Positions 26,421 through 37,809 of a stretch of 64,000 nt of DNA are shown here, piece after piece. Where the stretch lies: the NCBI RefSeq assembly GCF_003054445.1, contig NC_042506.1, positions 317,501 to 381,500 of the forward strand, written 5' to 3'. Under the pieces are notes generated by a model. The model was not told the origin of the DNA and searched no databases. It was given only the letters and a program-made list of their open reading frames with translations. The translations under genes were made by a program, and so were the position numbers. The stretch is from Pichia kudriavzevii. Its lineage: Eukaryota > Ascomycota > Pichiomycetes > Pichiales > Pichiaceae. The stretch's first letter is position 1. Every line of letters starts with the position of its first letter.

Positions 26421-29243
26421 ATGTCTTCATCCAACAACCCCGTGTTGGCTGCCTCGACGTCTGAGGCAGGGAAAGTAATCTCCCACTTCAAGTTCGGAAT
26501 GGAGATCGGGAGAGGCTCATTTGCAAACGTTTACAAAGGAACTGACCTACAGTCGAGAAAAACAGTTGCTATTAAGTCAGTATTTCGGAGTAGGTTGAAA
26601 AACCAAAAACTAATCTCCAATCTAGAAATTGAAATCAAAATTTTAAGAAACTTGAAAAACCCTCATATTGTATCTCTGTTGGATTGTGTCAAAACTGATA
26701 ACCATATCCATTTGATTATGGATTACTGTTCGCTAGGAGATTTATCTTACTTCATTAGAAAAAAAGATCAACTTGCTGATTGTCATCCCATAATCAAAGC
26801 AGTATTAGAAAAATATCCGTCTCCTCCAAACTTGAACGGATTAAACCAAGTTTTAGTCATCAACTTCATTAAACAGTTGGCTTCGGCTCTTCAATTTCTT
26901 AGATCACAAAACCTTATTCACCGAGATATTAAACCTCAAAATTTGCTTCTTTGCACACCGGCTCATTCAAAGGAACAGTTTATTGAAGGTGGTTACTCTG
27001 GATTTTGGGAATTACCTATTTTGAAAGTCGCAGATTTTGGATTTGCTAGGTACTTGCCCTCAACTTCAATGGCCGAAACGTTGTGTGGCTCACCCCTTTA
27101 TATGGCACCTGAAATTTTGAGATATGAAAAATACAATGCAAAGGCAGATTTATGGTCTGTTGGTGCAGTGATTTATGAAATGGCAGTTGGGAAACCTCCT
27201 TTTAGGGCATCCAATCATATAGAGCTCTTAAAGAGAATTGAAAAGGCCAATGATCAAATCAAATTTCCAAAGGAACTAGAATTCCAGCAAGACTTGATAC
27301 ATCTGATATCCAATTTGTTGAAGGCAAATCCAATTGATAGAATGGGATTTGATGAATTTTTTAATGATCCAATCATCGTATCGACCAAAAATTTGGTGGA
27401 GTCAATGAATGAATCTTTATCTTACTCTTTTGAAAACGAAGAAATGTACGTAAGTGAGTTTTTAAATGCGCAGAATATCAAGCAACTTGGAGAAATCAGT
27501 GCCGATAAAAAAACTAAAAATAATACTACAAAAATGCTTAAACACATCAACGAAAAAACAAAAAACAGCACTGACAAAGTTGTCACCGCAATTTCAAACG
27601 TTAAAGAACTTGGTAAAACTAAAACCCTATATGCTCAATCTAATACTGATTCTACAACTGTAAATTCAACACCTTTGAATAAGCTAGTGATAGCTGAAGA
27701 GGATGAGAACCAAAGTGAAAGTGTTGAACAAGGTGAAGGTGATGGCATTGGTAATAACAATACCACATACTGTGATGATCAAAATCAAATTCAAACTTCC
27801 GAAACGTCGAATGCTATCAGTATTAATTCCGGTGTTAATATGAAAAGTAACATAAGGAGTAACATGTCTTTCTTCAAGTCACCTGCTTCAAACGATGTTA
27901 CCAAGGAGACCGTTCGAACAAGTTCTGATATTTCTAACGCAAACGCAAACTCAAATTCAAACTCTAACCTTAAATCGGTTGAAGCTTTGCTTCAAAACTC
28001 CAAAGCAACTCTTGAGTCGGCAGCTTTACAGACCCCAGATCTTCACTCTTTAAACGCCCACATGCAGAACACTAGTGGATGCACTTCTTCAAACGCAACA
28101 AAAATATTGAAGAAAGATTTGATTGTTGAGAAAGATTACGTTGTTGTCGAAAAGAGAAATGTTGAAATCAACACATTTGCCGATGAGGTTAAGAAGGCCT
28201 CGTTTACTATAGAAGGAAGAAAGTTAAACTCTGGTAGTAGAAGATATTCACTATCTGTTAGTCCAAGTACAGCATTAAAAGATGTCATTGATTACACATC
28301 TGGTAAACTTTTTGGCTTAAATAACGCCAATACTAATTTGAGTAATGTCAAAACAGCCAAGCCTATAACAGGATTTCCAAAAAGAATGGGAGGTGAACAT
28401 ATAAAACATGAAAATGACACAAAAAGGCTAATCAACATTACCAATAAACAGGTTACAGGAACTTCAAACACTAAAATCACAGATGAAGATGAAGAAATGA
28501 TTTCGAAAATAGAAAGACTAGCTATGATGGCACATTCAATTTCTATATTTGGCTTGGTTAAGTTCAATCAAGTTATACCACTCCCCCCTTCAACTATTGA
28601 TGATACAAATAATATAATTGATCCATACAACTACAAGAACGAAACCTATAAGATTGATAATGAGAAAGACAATTTGGATAGCGAATCATGTCGCCAATAT
28701 AACCTGGTGTATAAAAGGCTATGTCAAGAGGGTTTGGTGCTTTACCTAAAAGTCTTGTCGATGTTAAGCGAGGCCATAAAAATATCAAGTGAATGGTGGT
28801 CTAGGAATAAATTGAAGAGCAATATAACACCTAAAATTGGGGAATTAATTCAGTGGATTCGAAACAAATTTAATGAATCATTAGAGAAGGCGGAATACCT
28901 AAAATTACGTATTAATAGGTTTGAAGAAGAAAATGCCAATAGTAGTTCAAAAGAAGAAGAGTTTGTTTGTGAAAAGATCATATTCGATAGATCTATAGAA
29001 ATAAGCAAAAATACTGCTATAAGGGAGTTGAAGTCTAGCAATAGGAAGGATGGAGATATCAGCGAGCTCAAAGCTTGTGAAGTTGCCTATTCTTTGGCTG
29101 TTTGGATGTTAGAATCTCTCATCTATAAATCAAATGAAGACGAAGGTCTAACTGGTAATGATGCCAAGATAGTTGAAAATTTCATCAATAGTATTGGAAC
29201 TAGGCTACTTATCTTGAGAGGAAAGATAGACCGTTCTTTATAA
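26421..29243 (+). CDS. ATG1: Autophagy-initiating Ser/Thr kinase Atg1
   Basis: Atg1/ULK1 starts autophagosome formation with Atg13 and Atg17. The kinase domain (about residues 22-315) is complete: glycine loop IGRGSFANVYKG, VAIK lysine, catalytic loop HRDIKPQN, DFG in VADFGFARY, and CGSPLYMAPEI of the activation segment. The central part (about 330-680) is Asn/Ser-rich and disordered. The C-terminal 230 residues are helical and correspond to the tandem-MIT (DUF3543) domain that binds Atg13 (AMMAHSISIFGLVKF, then the YNLVYKRLCQEGLVLYLKVL helix). Length is 940 aa (897 in S. cerevisiae). A 279-bp gap without clear motifs separates it from GTS1. Confidence 0.95.
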   Translation: MSSSNNPVLAASTSEAGKVISHFKFGMEIGRGSFANVYKGTDLQSRKTVAIKSVFRSRLKNQKLISNLEIEIKILRNLKNPHIVSLLDCVKTDNHIHLIMDYCSLGDLSYFIRKKDQLADCHPIIKAVLEKYPSPPNLNGLNQVLVINFIKQLASALQFLRSQNLIHRDIKPQNLLLCTPAHSKEQFIEGGYSGFWELPILKVADFGFARYLPSTSMAETLCGSPLYMAPEILRYEKYNAKADLWSVGAVIYEMAVGKPPFRASNHIELLKRIEKANDQIKFPKELEFQQDLIHLISNLLKANPIDRMGFDEFFNDPIIVSTKNLVESMNESLSYSFENEEMYVSEFLNAQNIKQLGEISADKKTKNNTTKMLKHINEKTKNSTDKVVTAISNVKELGKTKTLYAQSNTDSTTVNSTPLNKLVIAEEDENQSESVEQGEGDGIGNNNTTYCDDQNQIQTSETSNAISINSGVNMKSNIRSNMSFFKSPASNDVTKETVRTSSDISNANANSNSNSNLKSVEALLQNSKATLESAALQTPDLHSLNAHMQNTSGCTSSNATKILKKDLIVEKDYVVVEKRNVEINTFADEVKKASFTIEGRKLNSGSRRYSLSVSPSTALKDVIDYTSGKLFGLNNANTNLSNVKTAKPITGFPKRMGGEHIKHENDTKRLINITNKQVTGTSNTKITDEDEEMISKIERLAMMAHSISIFGLVKFNQVIPLPPSTIDDTNNIIDPYNYKNETYKIDNEKDNLDSESCRQYNLVYKRLCQEGLVLYLKVLSMLSEAIKISSEWWSRNKLKSNITPKIGELIQWIRNKFNESLEKAEYLKLRINRFEEENANSSSKEEEFVCEKIIFDRSIEISKNTAIRELKSSNRKDGDISELKACEVAYSLAVWMLESLIYKSNEDEGLTGNDAKIVENFINSIGTRLLILRGKIDRSL

Positions 29244-29719
29244 GTTATCATCCTAGCCCTGATCTTCTTGGTTTCATTTTTTTTTTATTACATGGGTATT
29301 GGCAGGGTCCACGTCTAACTACTTTTTTTTTCGTCTTTTTTTTACTTTTTCCGCTGATAACTAGGATTTTTGTTTTTCTAATTGGGCTTTACGGATATTA
29401 AATGTCGGATACTATATAAATATATAAAATACTATTAAACTACTAAACTATAGCTTTAGCTGACTTTTGGTCGGCTCAAACTATAAATTGTTGAATTTTT
29501 GGACCCCCCTCCCCCTATAACCAGGACTTCCCATTCTAGATCCAGTATTCAACAAAAAAAAATAAACTGAGGGATTTCGGACTTGTTGGAATTTTTCGCA
29601 GGGTGATTCGGATGTTGGGCAGACGAGATTCTGTGATTCCTTTGTATGGTCACTGATGGTAAAACAGTATTCATTTTGCCTTACAAACCCTCCATTTTGT
29701 AGAATCAACATTTTACTGC
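29244..29719 (+). other. Intergenic region ATG1-IZH
   Basis: The 476-bp gap holds poly(T) runs at about 29277-29345 (ATG1 3' region), a TATATAAATATATAAAA stretch at about 29413-29429 that could serve as TATA for the next gene, and a pyrimidine-rich GACCCCCCTCCCCC run near 29502. No Zap1-type ACCTTNAAGGT site was seen and no gene is supported. Confidence 0.5.
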
Positions 29720-30778
29720 ATGATGATGAATAATAAAAAGACAAGTGGAATTGATGTTACGGAGACTACCGTCAAAAATATTGCTAACTCGACAAAGAAA
29801 TCAATGAGAGACGGAGACATTCGACTTGCAGAAAGTTCAACTGACGAATTGCAAGCTGTCAAACCACATCGGTTGCTAGTTTCATATCACGACTTACCGC
29901 ACTGGCAGAAGGATAACGACTATATTTTACATGGCTATGTAAGAGAAACGAATAGCTACTGGTTAAGTATCGATTGTTTGTTTTTCCTACATAATGAATC
30001 TATCAACATATACTCACATTTAGTACCGGGGTTTATATTTCCCCTTTTTCTGGTAGTCTTTGTTCCTTGGTTATCTATACATGAGAATTTTATAAGCTGC
30101 ATACCTACGTGGCTAATCTACCTACCGAAATTTACAAATACGGATGAAACCGACAATCTTGTATTCTTGCTTTTCTTCATTGGTTTCATGTTCTGTCTCA
30201 CTTGTTCAGCAACTTTCCATACTTTAAAATCGCATAGCCATAGAGTCTCTATAATAGGAAACTGTTTGGATTATGCCGGCATTTTGGTTCTTATTGGAAC
30301 TTCATTAATTAGCGTCATCCATTATGCATTGATAGATCATCAACATATGAAAAATATGTTCGTAACTATTATCGTAATCATTGGCTTCATTTCATTGTGT
30401 TTTACTTGGCATCCCAAATTCAAAACCCCAGCATGGAGACCAATTAGGACGTCTATGTTCATCATGTTTTCATTCTCTGGCTTGTTACCCATCTGTTATG
30501 CTTTGGCAATCATGGATTTCACCACTATCGTAAATCGAGCTGGCTTGAAATATGTGGCTTTGGAAGGATTATCTTACCTATCCGGGGCCGCTCTATACGC
30601 ATGCAGATTCCCCGAGAGATTGGCGCCAGGAATTTTCGATTTATTTGGGCATGGCCACCAACTGTTTCATTTGTTAGTGGTATCTGGTGCTTACTGGCAT
30701 TTAAGAGCGCTAGGACATGCTTATATAGTTGCCAAGTCAAGTACTTTGAGCGGCGAAATAGTCTCAAAAGCACTATAG
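29720..30778 (+). CDS. IZH/PAQR (hemolysin III, adiponectin receptor-like) membrane protein
   Basis: This is a seven-transmembrane PAQR-family protein. The entry motif YILHGYVRETNSYWLSIDCLF with HNESINIYSH is typical. The three-His zinc site of the family is present: H in ATFHTL after helix 2 and the HGHQLFHL pair before helix 7. Length is 352 aa (S. cerevisiae Izh1/Izh2/Izh4 about 312-317). Yeast Izh proteins influence zinc and sterol homeostasis, and Izh2 responds to osmotin. The exact biochemical activity (ceramidase-like) is unproven. It is likely an Izh1/2/4 orthologue; Izh3 is longer. It is convergent with MON1, with only 31 bp between stop codons. Confidence 0.9.
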   Translation: MMMNNKKTSGIDVTETTVKNIANSTKKSMRDGDIRLAESSTDELQAVKPHRLLVSYHDLPHWQKDNDYILHGYVRETNSYWLSIDCLFFLHNESINIYSHLVPGFIFPLFLVVFVPWLSIHENFISCIPTWLIYLPKFTNTDETDNLVFLLFFIGFMFCLTCSATFHTLKSHSHRVSIIGNCLDYAGILVLIGTSLISVIHYALIDHQHMKNMFVTIIVIIGFISLCFTWHPKFKTPAWRPIRTSMFIMFSFSGLLPICYALAIMDFTTIVNRAGLKYVALEGLSYLSGAALYACRFPERLAPGIFDLFGHGHQLFHLLVVSGAYWHLRALGHAYIVAKSSTLSGEIVSKAL

Positions 30779-30809
30779 CTTCTTTTTGAGGAGAATTTCA
30801 AATGTTAAC

Positions 30810-32849
30810 TTAGCTGATAAAAATAGTACGTTGCTGTTTTCTACACCATTTAAGTATCTTAATACTGTATTTGATCATCGTAGACTCATCAAATTTATCT
30901 CCTTTAGCTATTATCATTATCTCATAAGGCCCTGCTTTATAGCCAAATCCAACAATAATCTCGCCGTGACCCTCATTAATCCATTTTTCGTAAACTATAT
31001 TATTCTTGAAACTCCCCAGGCCTTCCAGGTCTGAAACACTTTTGTTGTCTTCCTCAAGCACGTACAAATCACTGCTTACAAACTGTAACCTTCTCCTCAA
31101 GTATTTGTAGATTTCAAGTATATTACGCCTAATATGGTTTTCTTTTATGTCAAAGCTAAATGATTCTGGGAATATACACTGAACTAGCTGTTTATTCTTC
31201 GCTGAAAAATGAATCATTTCTCCACTGGCATCTGATGACTGCATTATCTGGTCTTCCGGCCTCTCATCATTTTGAAATGATAGCGTGTTCATTATTGAAG
31301 ATACTGTAAGTTTTGCAGAAATACCACTGTTCATACTCTTTTTGGTTTGGTCAAGCAATATCTTCTCAACCACCAATCTGCCCTTCGCTGTGACTCCCTT
31401 CCAGATATCACAATATATAGATCTATCAAATAAAATATCTTTGGAAATGGCATTCGAGATGGACTTAAGCTCGGAGAATGATTCTTTGAATGGTGACATC
31501 AAGATAATCCCTATTTTCGTAGAATCCTCATCAATCTGGGCAGAGTCAGTCATTTTTATATCATGCAACTTGAAAAAACGTTCATCGTACAATTGGTGGA
31601 ATTGGATTAGGGTATACAAATGACCCGAAGAATTGAACTTTGGTAAACAAAGGGGAATCCAGAATGTTTCATTCGTAACTATTCTCAATTTCTCGTCCTC
31701 ATCATTCTTTGACTTAAAAGTATTTGTATTGTAAATCATTTCAAAAAGAATCATCAAGTCTGAGGTATGTAAGGTATGTCTTTTAGGCCGTACTATACTA
31801 ATTAGTTTTTGATCGGGGCCTATAATTAGCCCGTACAGCAAATTTGATGTTCGGTGACCTATTAATTTTCTCTCTAATTTTAACCTCGCAGATGAATGCA
31901 TGCGCAACGTTTGTAACCCTCCCAATATTTGTGAGACATTAGTATTATTGCTAAGGTCCTCACAGATGGAATCTAGAGTGAGCAAATCTGTTTGACCAAG
32001 TAAATTTCTTAAATCAAAATTAGGATACTTATTGAAGATCTTATCGATGTATGGTTTTGATAAAGCTGAAATAATAAAACTATAGAGAAAGTCAAGCTGC
32101 TGTTCCAATTCAAATTGGGTTGCATCGCTTTCTTTTATAATTGTCAAAAGTATTAACGGTGATCTATCAAGAAAAACAAACTTAAGCGGTTTCGTTGTTT
32201 TGGCATCTTTTAAGGTTATACATTTGATTGACTCTTGGTTCTCCTCCTTTGTTGGGTACTTATAAAAAGACACAATTGTCTGGATTACTCCTGAGTAAAC
32301 CACAAGCAGTTCGTAAGATCCGTGCATCGAATATATTGGTTTCCCCGCTGTTGAGAGAATAAAAAATTGCTGTCGTCTTTTAAAGAATTCATTAGGATCA
32401 TCATTTTCATCCGATTTCTCTAGGTCTTTGATAGATTCATATGGAAACCCAGTTTTACTTGGGACTCTTCCTACAAGGGTGTCATCTCTATCACTATGTA
32501 CATCATTCATATTGTTTTCTAATAATATGGAGAAGGAATCATCTAACAGGTTCAAGCTGGTGTCTTCTGGTTCGTCATTCTTCGGTGCTCTAACGCTTGC
32601 GTTTTCTAAATTTAACCCACTAGTAGGTTCTGTTCGAATATTATTGAACAAAATGCCTTTCCTATTGGTATCATTAAGACTGATTATAGACTTCTGTTTC
32701 CGCAACTTTCCATCAGTAATGCATGCGTTTTCGAGTCCATGAAAATTGGAACCAAGAGAGGTAGATTCCTCACTATCATCACTTGACAACGCTGCAGCAA
32801 AATAGTCATCCCTGAACTCCAAAGGACTGGTCCCAATTTCACCATTCAT
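30810..32849 (-). CDS. MON1: Mon1, subunit of the Mon1-Ccz1 Rab7/Ypt7 GEF
   Basis: Mon1-Ccz1 activates Ypt7 at late endosomes, autophagosomes and vacuoles. The N-terminal 150 residues are acidic and disordered. The first longin domain opens with the hallmark RRQQFFILSTAGKPIYSMHGSYELLVVYSG (here split; FFILSTAGKPIYS is diagnostic), followed by LKFVFLDRSPLILLTI. The second and third longin domains follow, with SGHLYTLIQFHQLYD around residue 410 and a C-terminal GFGYKAGPYEIMIIAKGDKFDE-like block. Length is 679 aa (644 in S. cerevisiae). Confidence 0.93.
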   Translation of the reverse strand: MNGEIGTSPLEFRDDYFAAALSSDDSEESTSLGSNFHGLENACITDGKLRKQKSIISLNDTNRKGILFNNIRTEPTSGLNLENASVRAPKNDEPEDTSLNLLDDSFSILLENNMNDVHSDRDDTLVGRVPSKTGFPYESIKDLEKSDENDDPNEFFKRRQQFFILSTAGKPIYSMHGSYELLVVYSGVIQTIVSFYKYPTKEENQESIKCITLKDAKTTKPLKFVFLDRSPLILLTIIKESDATQFELEQQLDFLYSFIISALSKPYIDKIFNKYPNFDLRNLLGQTDLLTLDSICEDLSNNTNVSQILGGLQTLRMHSSARLKLERKLIGHRTSNLLYGLIIGPDQKLISIVRPKRHTLHTSDLMILFEMIYNTNTFKSKNDEDEKLRIVTNETFWIPLCLPKFNSSGHLYTLIQFHQLYDERFFKLHDIKMTDSAQIDEDSTKIGIILMSPFKESFSELKSISNAISKDILFDRSIYCDIWKGVTAKGRLVVEKILLDQTKKSMNSGISAKLTVSSIMNTLSFQNDERPEDQIMQSSDASGEMIHFSAKNKQLVQCIFPESFSFDIKENHIRRNILEIYKYLRRRLQFVSSDLYVLEEDNKSVSDLEGLGSFKNNIVYEKWINEGHGEIIVGFGYKAGPYEIMIIAKGDKFDESTMIKYSIKILKWCRKQQRTIFIS

Positions 32850-33100
32850 ATTTTATCAGCAATTCTAACTATTATGTAGGTTCTATATGCAAGAAATGGA
32901 ATACGTTATTGCTCTTTTCTATTGCGTCTCAGTTGCTGCGTACAGCGCATCATCTCTGATTCCTTGAAATCTTGAGTGTACACACGAAACTTTCCTGTTT
33001 TATCTCAAATAATCTATTTTTATTTTTTGTTTAGTTAGCTTTAAATTCAGGTTGGCAAAGTATCATTCCACAAAAGTAATACGACCCCGTCATTTGAGGC

Positions 33101-35491
33101 ATGTCATTAAGACATAAAAAGTCGACAGCGTCATTGACTCGGCAAAATACGAGTTCAACAGCAGATGTTTTATCATTGAGCAGATCTGATACCCACACAG
33201 ATAAACATTCACTGGATGCCAGAATCGACAAAAAGATTATGAAACTATCCCACTTTTTCCACCGTGCTAAAACAGATGATTCAATGGGTCTAGAAAATAT
33301 GAAGCATAGTTTAGGAGATTCTGGATCTGAGTCCGAATATTCAGAGGACATTCCTCCACCCATGCAGCTTAGATCTAATTCATTATATTCACTTAAAAAT
33401 GACTCAAGTGGGACATTAACCAATAGGAATCTAAGTAACGATAGCTATCTGGGGGCTAATAATGTTGAGTTTAATAATGTCAGGAATAATTCCTTTACTG
33501 GGTCTTCAGGTTCTGGTATGGTTTCTAGTAATGCAAGCATATATGAGAAAACAAAAGACTCGAAATTGGGACGTTTTTTGCATAAGACAGGGCATAAGGT
33601 CAAGAAGTTGTCAGATATAAATAATGAAACTTTGAACGGGCTGGGCTTGAGTTTGCATACAGAAGGACACCAACACCACCATGCCGCTAAAGAGCTGAAA
33701 TCGCCAATTGGAAGAAATTTTGGAGGAAAAATGAATAGTGAACAAAAAACTTCCTTTGGTGATAAGCTCAAGCTATTGAACTCTACAAAGTATAAAAACT
33801 ATCATTATCACAACATTCTACGAAAGCAGAAAGACTCAATAAAAAATGGTATGAAAATAGGCACCAAGACAAACGATATAATTATCAACGGAAAGAACTA
33901 CACGAATAACATATCTGGATCCTCTTATGCGTTGAGTGATATAAACGTTGGGGAAGTTGAAATGATGATAACCAGTCAGGTTCTGAATTTTGAACAATGT
34001 GAACAATATTCTTTGTTTTTGTTTGGAAGAATCCAACATTTGCTATTGCCACTGTTCAAGGGTGAAAACTTAAAATGTCCCATTGAAGATGTGACCAAAT
34101 TAGTAAGCTTATATGTAAGAATAAGGAAATTACAGGAAGAAACTATCAAAGCCAGTGATGGCCGTAGTAGTTTTAGTAAAACTATCAAAACTGTTCCTAG
34201 CCTTACTCAAATTTCGACATCAGCTTACAAATTTGAAGACGCATCTGACAATGGTACCATAACAGATGACGATGATAATGGTCAGTACAAAACACCCTTT
34301 ATGAAACCAACTGCCTCATTTATAGGATCTCCTATGACAAATGAATCAAGACTATCATCAGGTCTGTACTCACCAATAATTCAAACAGGGCCTAAATTTG
34401 ATGCCATGAGTAAAGTCCTTGACGAAATCCGGAATATGTTAAGAAGCAATATGAACGTCATGATCAATCAACTATTTTACGATGAGCCAAAGGATTCTAT
34501 CAAGTTCATTCGGGGCACGAATGATTCCCTAAGAAAAAGGGTAAACACCATAAATTCGTTAGCCTCAAGAAATGGTACACGAAGACATAGCAGCTCAGTT
34601 GAAAATGAAGATTTTGGTGACAGTTTCATGGACAATTCATTTTTTGTGGACCAGACATATAGTAATAGTGTAATGGATTTGCCAATTGTTGCACCGTCCC
34701 AAAGCTCCATCTTCACTGATACCAATGATAGTGTTGGGGAGACAAGAAAGACCAGCGCTTCATTTATGGATAACACAAGAACGAGTATCTATACCAACCA
34801 TTCTGTGCCAACTAACGATATATTGGCGGCAAGTGAGAGTGATGATGCAGGAACCACTAGCAGGCTATTGGGGCTTGGGATGTTGCCTCCGGGTAGGTTT
34901 GAGAAATGCACAAGCATTCTATGGGATATATTTCAAAGAGATATCTTGTTTGAACTGTCAAGTATCTTATTACCGATTGAGCTGGAGTTTGCCAATGGAC
35001 ATCGTGAAAAGAGTAACATTCATCGTCAGGCAGACTCTATTCTTTACAACGGAGGAGAGAAAATACATACTTTTACAAACACCCTTATTCATCCCGAGAT
35101 TAGCGGAAGTGCTCCTAAACTACCGAGAAAGGACACAATGGGGAGCTTGGGTGAATGGAGCGACTTGAACATTCATGACACACTATTGCTTGTATTTCGG
35201 GACCACGTTATAATTCCGCTCTATGAAATGAATCGAAAATTTGAAGAGAGAGATGACCCTGATGTGAGTTTCCAAAGGAGCGTCCGGGGCCGTGCGGGAA
35301 AGAACGGCACCAAGTATGGTTCCCTTGTTGATATGGAAGAATACCGGGATGCTGCCTCTCTTGTGCAGTGCTTTCAGCGTGTATGCGGTGTTGCTACCAA
35401 TGATACAAATCAAAAACTTGTGGAGAACCTTCTCCAACAGCTCAAGATGTTGGTCTCTGATCTTGAGCATCGTATTCATGCTGGCACGTGA
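33101..35491 (+). CDS. BIT61: TORC2-associated HbrB-domain protein Bit61/Bit2
   Basis: The Ser/Asn-rich N-terminal half (about residues 1-280) has a basic segment KLGRFLHKTGHKVKKLSD. The HbrB (Protor) homology is split by a disordered insert. The first part, VEMMITSQVLNFEQCEQYSLFLFGRI plus LPLFKGENLKCPIEDVTKLV, begins about 285. The second, RFEKCTSILWDIFQRDILFELSSILLPIE and LLLVFRDHVIIPLYE, begins about 600. HbrB proteins (Bit61/Bit2 in budding yeast, Protor in mammals) bind TORC2 at the plasma membrane. At 796 aa it is longer than S. cerevisiae Bit61 (543), mainly from the insert and N-terminal region. Confidence 0.8.
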   Translation: MSLRHKKSTASLTRQNTSSTADVLSLSRSDTHTDKHSLDARIDKKIMKLSHFFHRAKTDDSMGLENMKHSLGDSGSESEYSEDIPPPMQLRSNSLYSLKNDSSGTLTNRNLSNDSYLGANNVEFNNVRNNSFTGSSGSGMVSSNASIYEKTKDSKLGRFLHKTGHKVKKLSDINNETLNGLGLSLHTEGHQHHHAAKELKSPIGRNFGGKMNSEQKTSFGDKLKLLNSTKYKNYHYHNILRKQKDSIKNGMKIGTKTNDIIINGKNYTNNISGSSYALSDINVGEVEMMITSQVLNFEQCEQYSLFLFGRIQHLLLPLFKGENLKCPIEDVTKLVSLYVRIRKLQEETIKASDGRSSFSKTIKTVPSLTQISTSAYKFEDASDNGTITDDDDNGQYKTPFMKPTASFIGSPMTNESRLSSGLYSPIIQTGPKFDAMSKVLDEIRNMLRSNMNVMINQLFYDEPKDSIKFIRGTNDSLRKRVNTINSLASRNGTRRHSSSVENEDFGDSFMDNSFFVDQTYSNSVMDLPIVAPSQSSIFTDTNDSVGETRKTSASFMDNTRTSIYTNHSVPTNDILAASESDDAGTTSRLLGLGMLPPGRFEKCTSILWDIFQRDILFELSSILLPIELEFANGHREKSNIHRQADSILYNGGEKIHTFTNTLIHPEISGSAPKLPRKDTMGSLGEWSDLNIHDTLLLVFRDHVIIPLYEMNRKFEERDDPDVSFQRSVRGRAGKNGTKYGSLVDMEEYRDAASLVQCFQRVCGVATNDTNQKLVENLLQQLKMLVSDLEHRIHAGT

Positions 35492-35542
35492 CATCTTTTT
35501 TATTCCCTGTTTGTATGTTGTCCTTTTTTTTTTTTTTTTTCT

Positions 35543-35572
35543 GGAAAGTTCTCTTATTGAAATACAAAGTTC
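35543..35572 (+). promoter_or_regulatory. Gapped heat-shock element upstream of HSP60
   Basis: GGAAAGTTCT at 35543-35552 is a perfect nGAAnnTTCn pair. A third GAA at 35559-35561 is in the 5-bp phase after one skipped unit. A further TTC at 35570-35572 is one base out of phase. It lies about 200 bp before the HSP60 ATG, a known Hsf1 target class. Confidence 0.5.
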
Positions 35573-35615
35573 CGAGTACGGACCAAAGATTTGGATTTTC
35601 TCGAGGTGCGCCTTG

Positions 35616-35623
35616 TATAAAAA
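35616..35623 (+). promoter_or_regulatory. TATA box of HSP60
   Basis: TATAAAAA at 35616-35623, 126-133 bp before the HSP60 ATG and downstream of the heat-shock element. Confidence 0.55.
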
Positions 35624-35676
35624 CAAGCGAGGGATCTCTCTACATGTTTCTGTGGAGAAACCACTCATGATGGTAG

Positions 35677-37464
<1,788 letters not shown>

Positions 37465-37809
37465 TTAAGTTAGCCACATTTGAAAATATCTTACTCAGTG
37501 CTTTATATTTTATCACCAATTACGTTCTAATTCATGATGCCATTTATATTTTATGTCTCTCTTGTCTATAATTAACCTTATTTATAAATACGTAATAAAG
37601 TCTATTTTTTTGAGATTAGAAATCTTGGAAACTGAGGACTTTTTTCTTCCCCGTCTGCCCTTTGGGTGTTGTAGTGTCTCTACAGACAAAAATTCAATAG
37701 CGTGATAAAGCAACTCGCAACAGCACATGAATCCTGTTTTTGTTTTTTTTTTCTTTGGCCTCTCCTCATTCCTTTCTCTACATCCTTATCTTTGGTTAAC
37801 TATAGGACA
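37465..37809 (+). other. Intergenic region HSP60-BTN1
   Basis: A 345-bp gap containing the HSP60 3' UTR and BTN1 promoter. The frame of BTN1 is open back to an ATG at 37702, but that segment is T-rich, low-complexity and lacks family similarity. No other feature was seen. Confidence 0.5.

Noticed and set aside
29244-29719. Zap1 zinc-response element upstream of the IZH gene (also checked at the ZIP gene)
   Set aside because: No ACCTTNAAGGT match. The closest at the ZIP gene, near 54893, has two mismatches.
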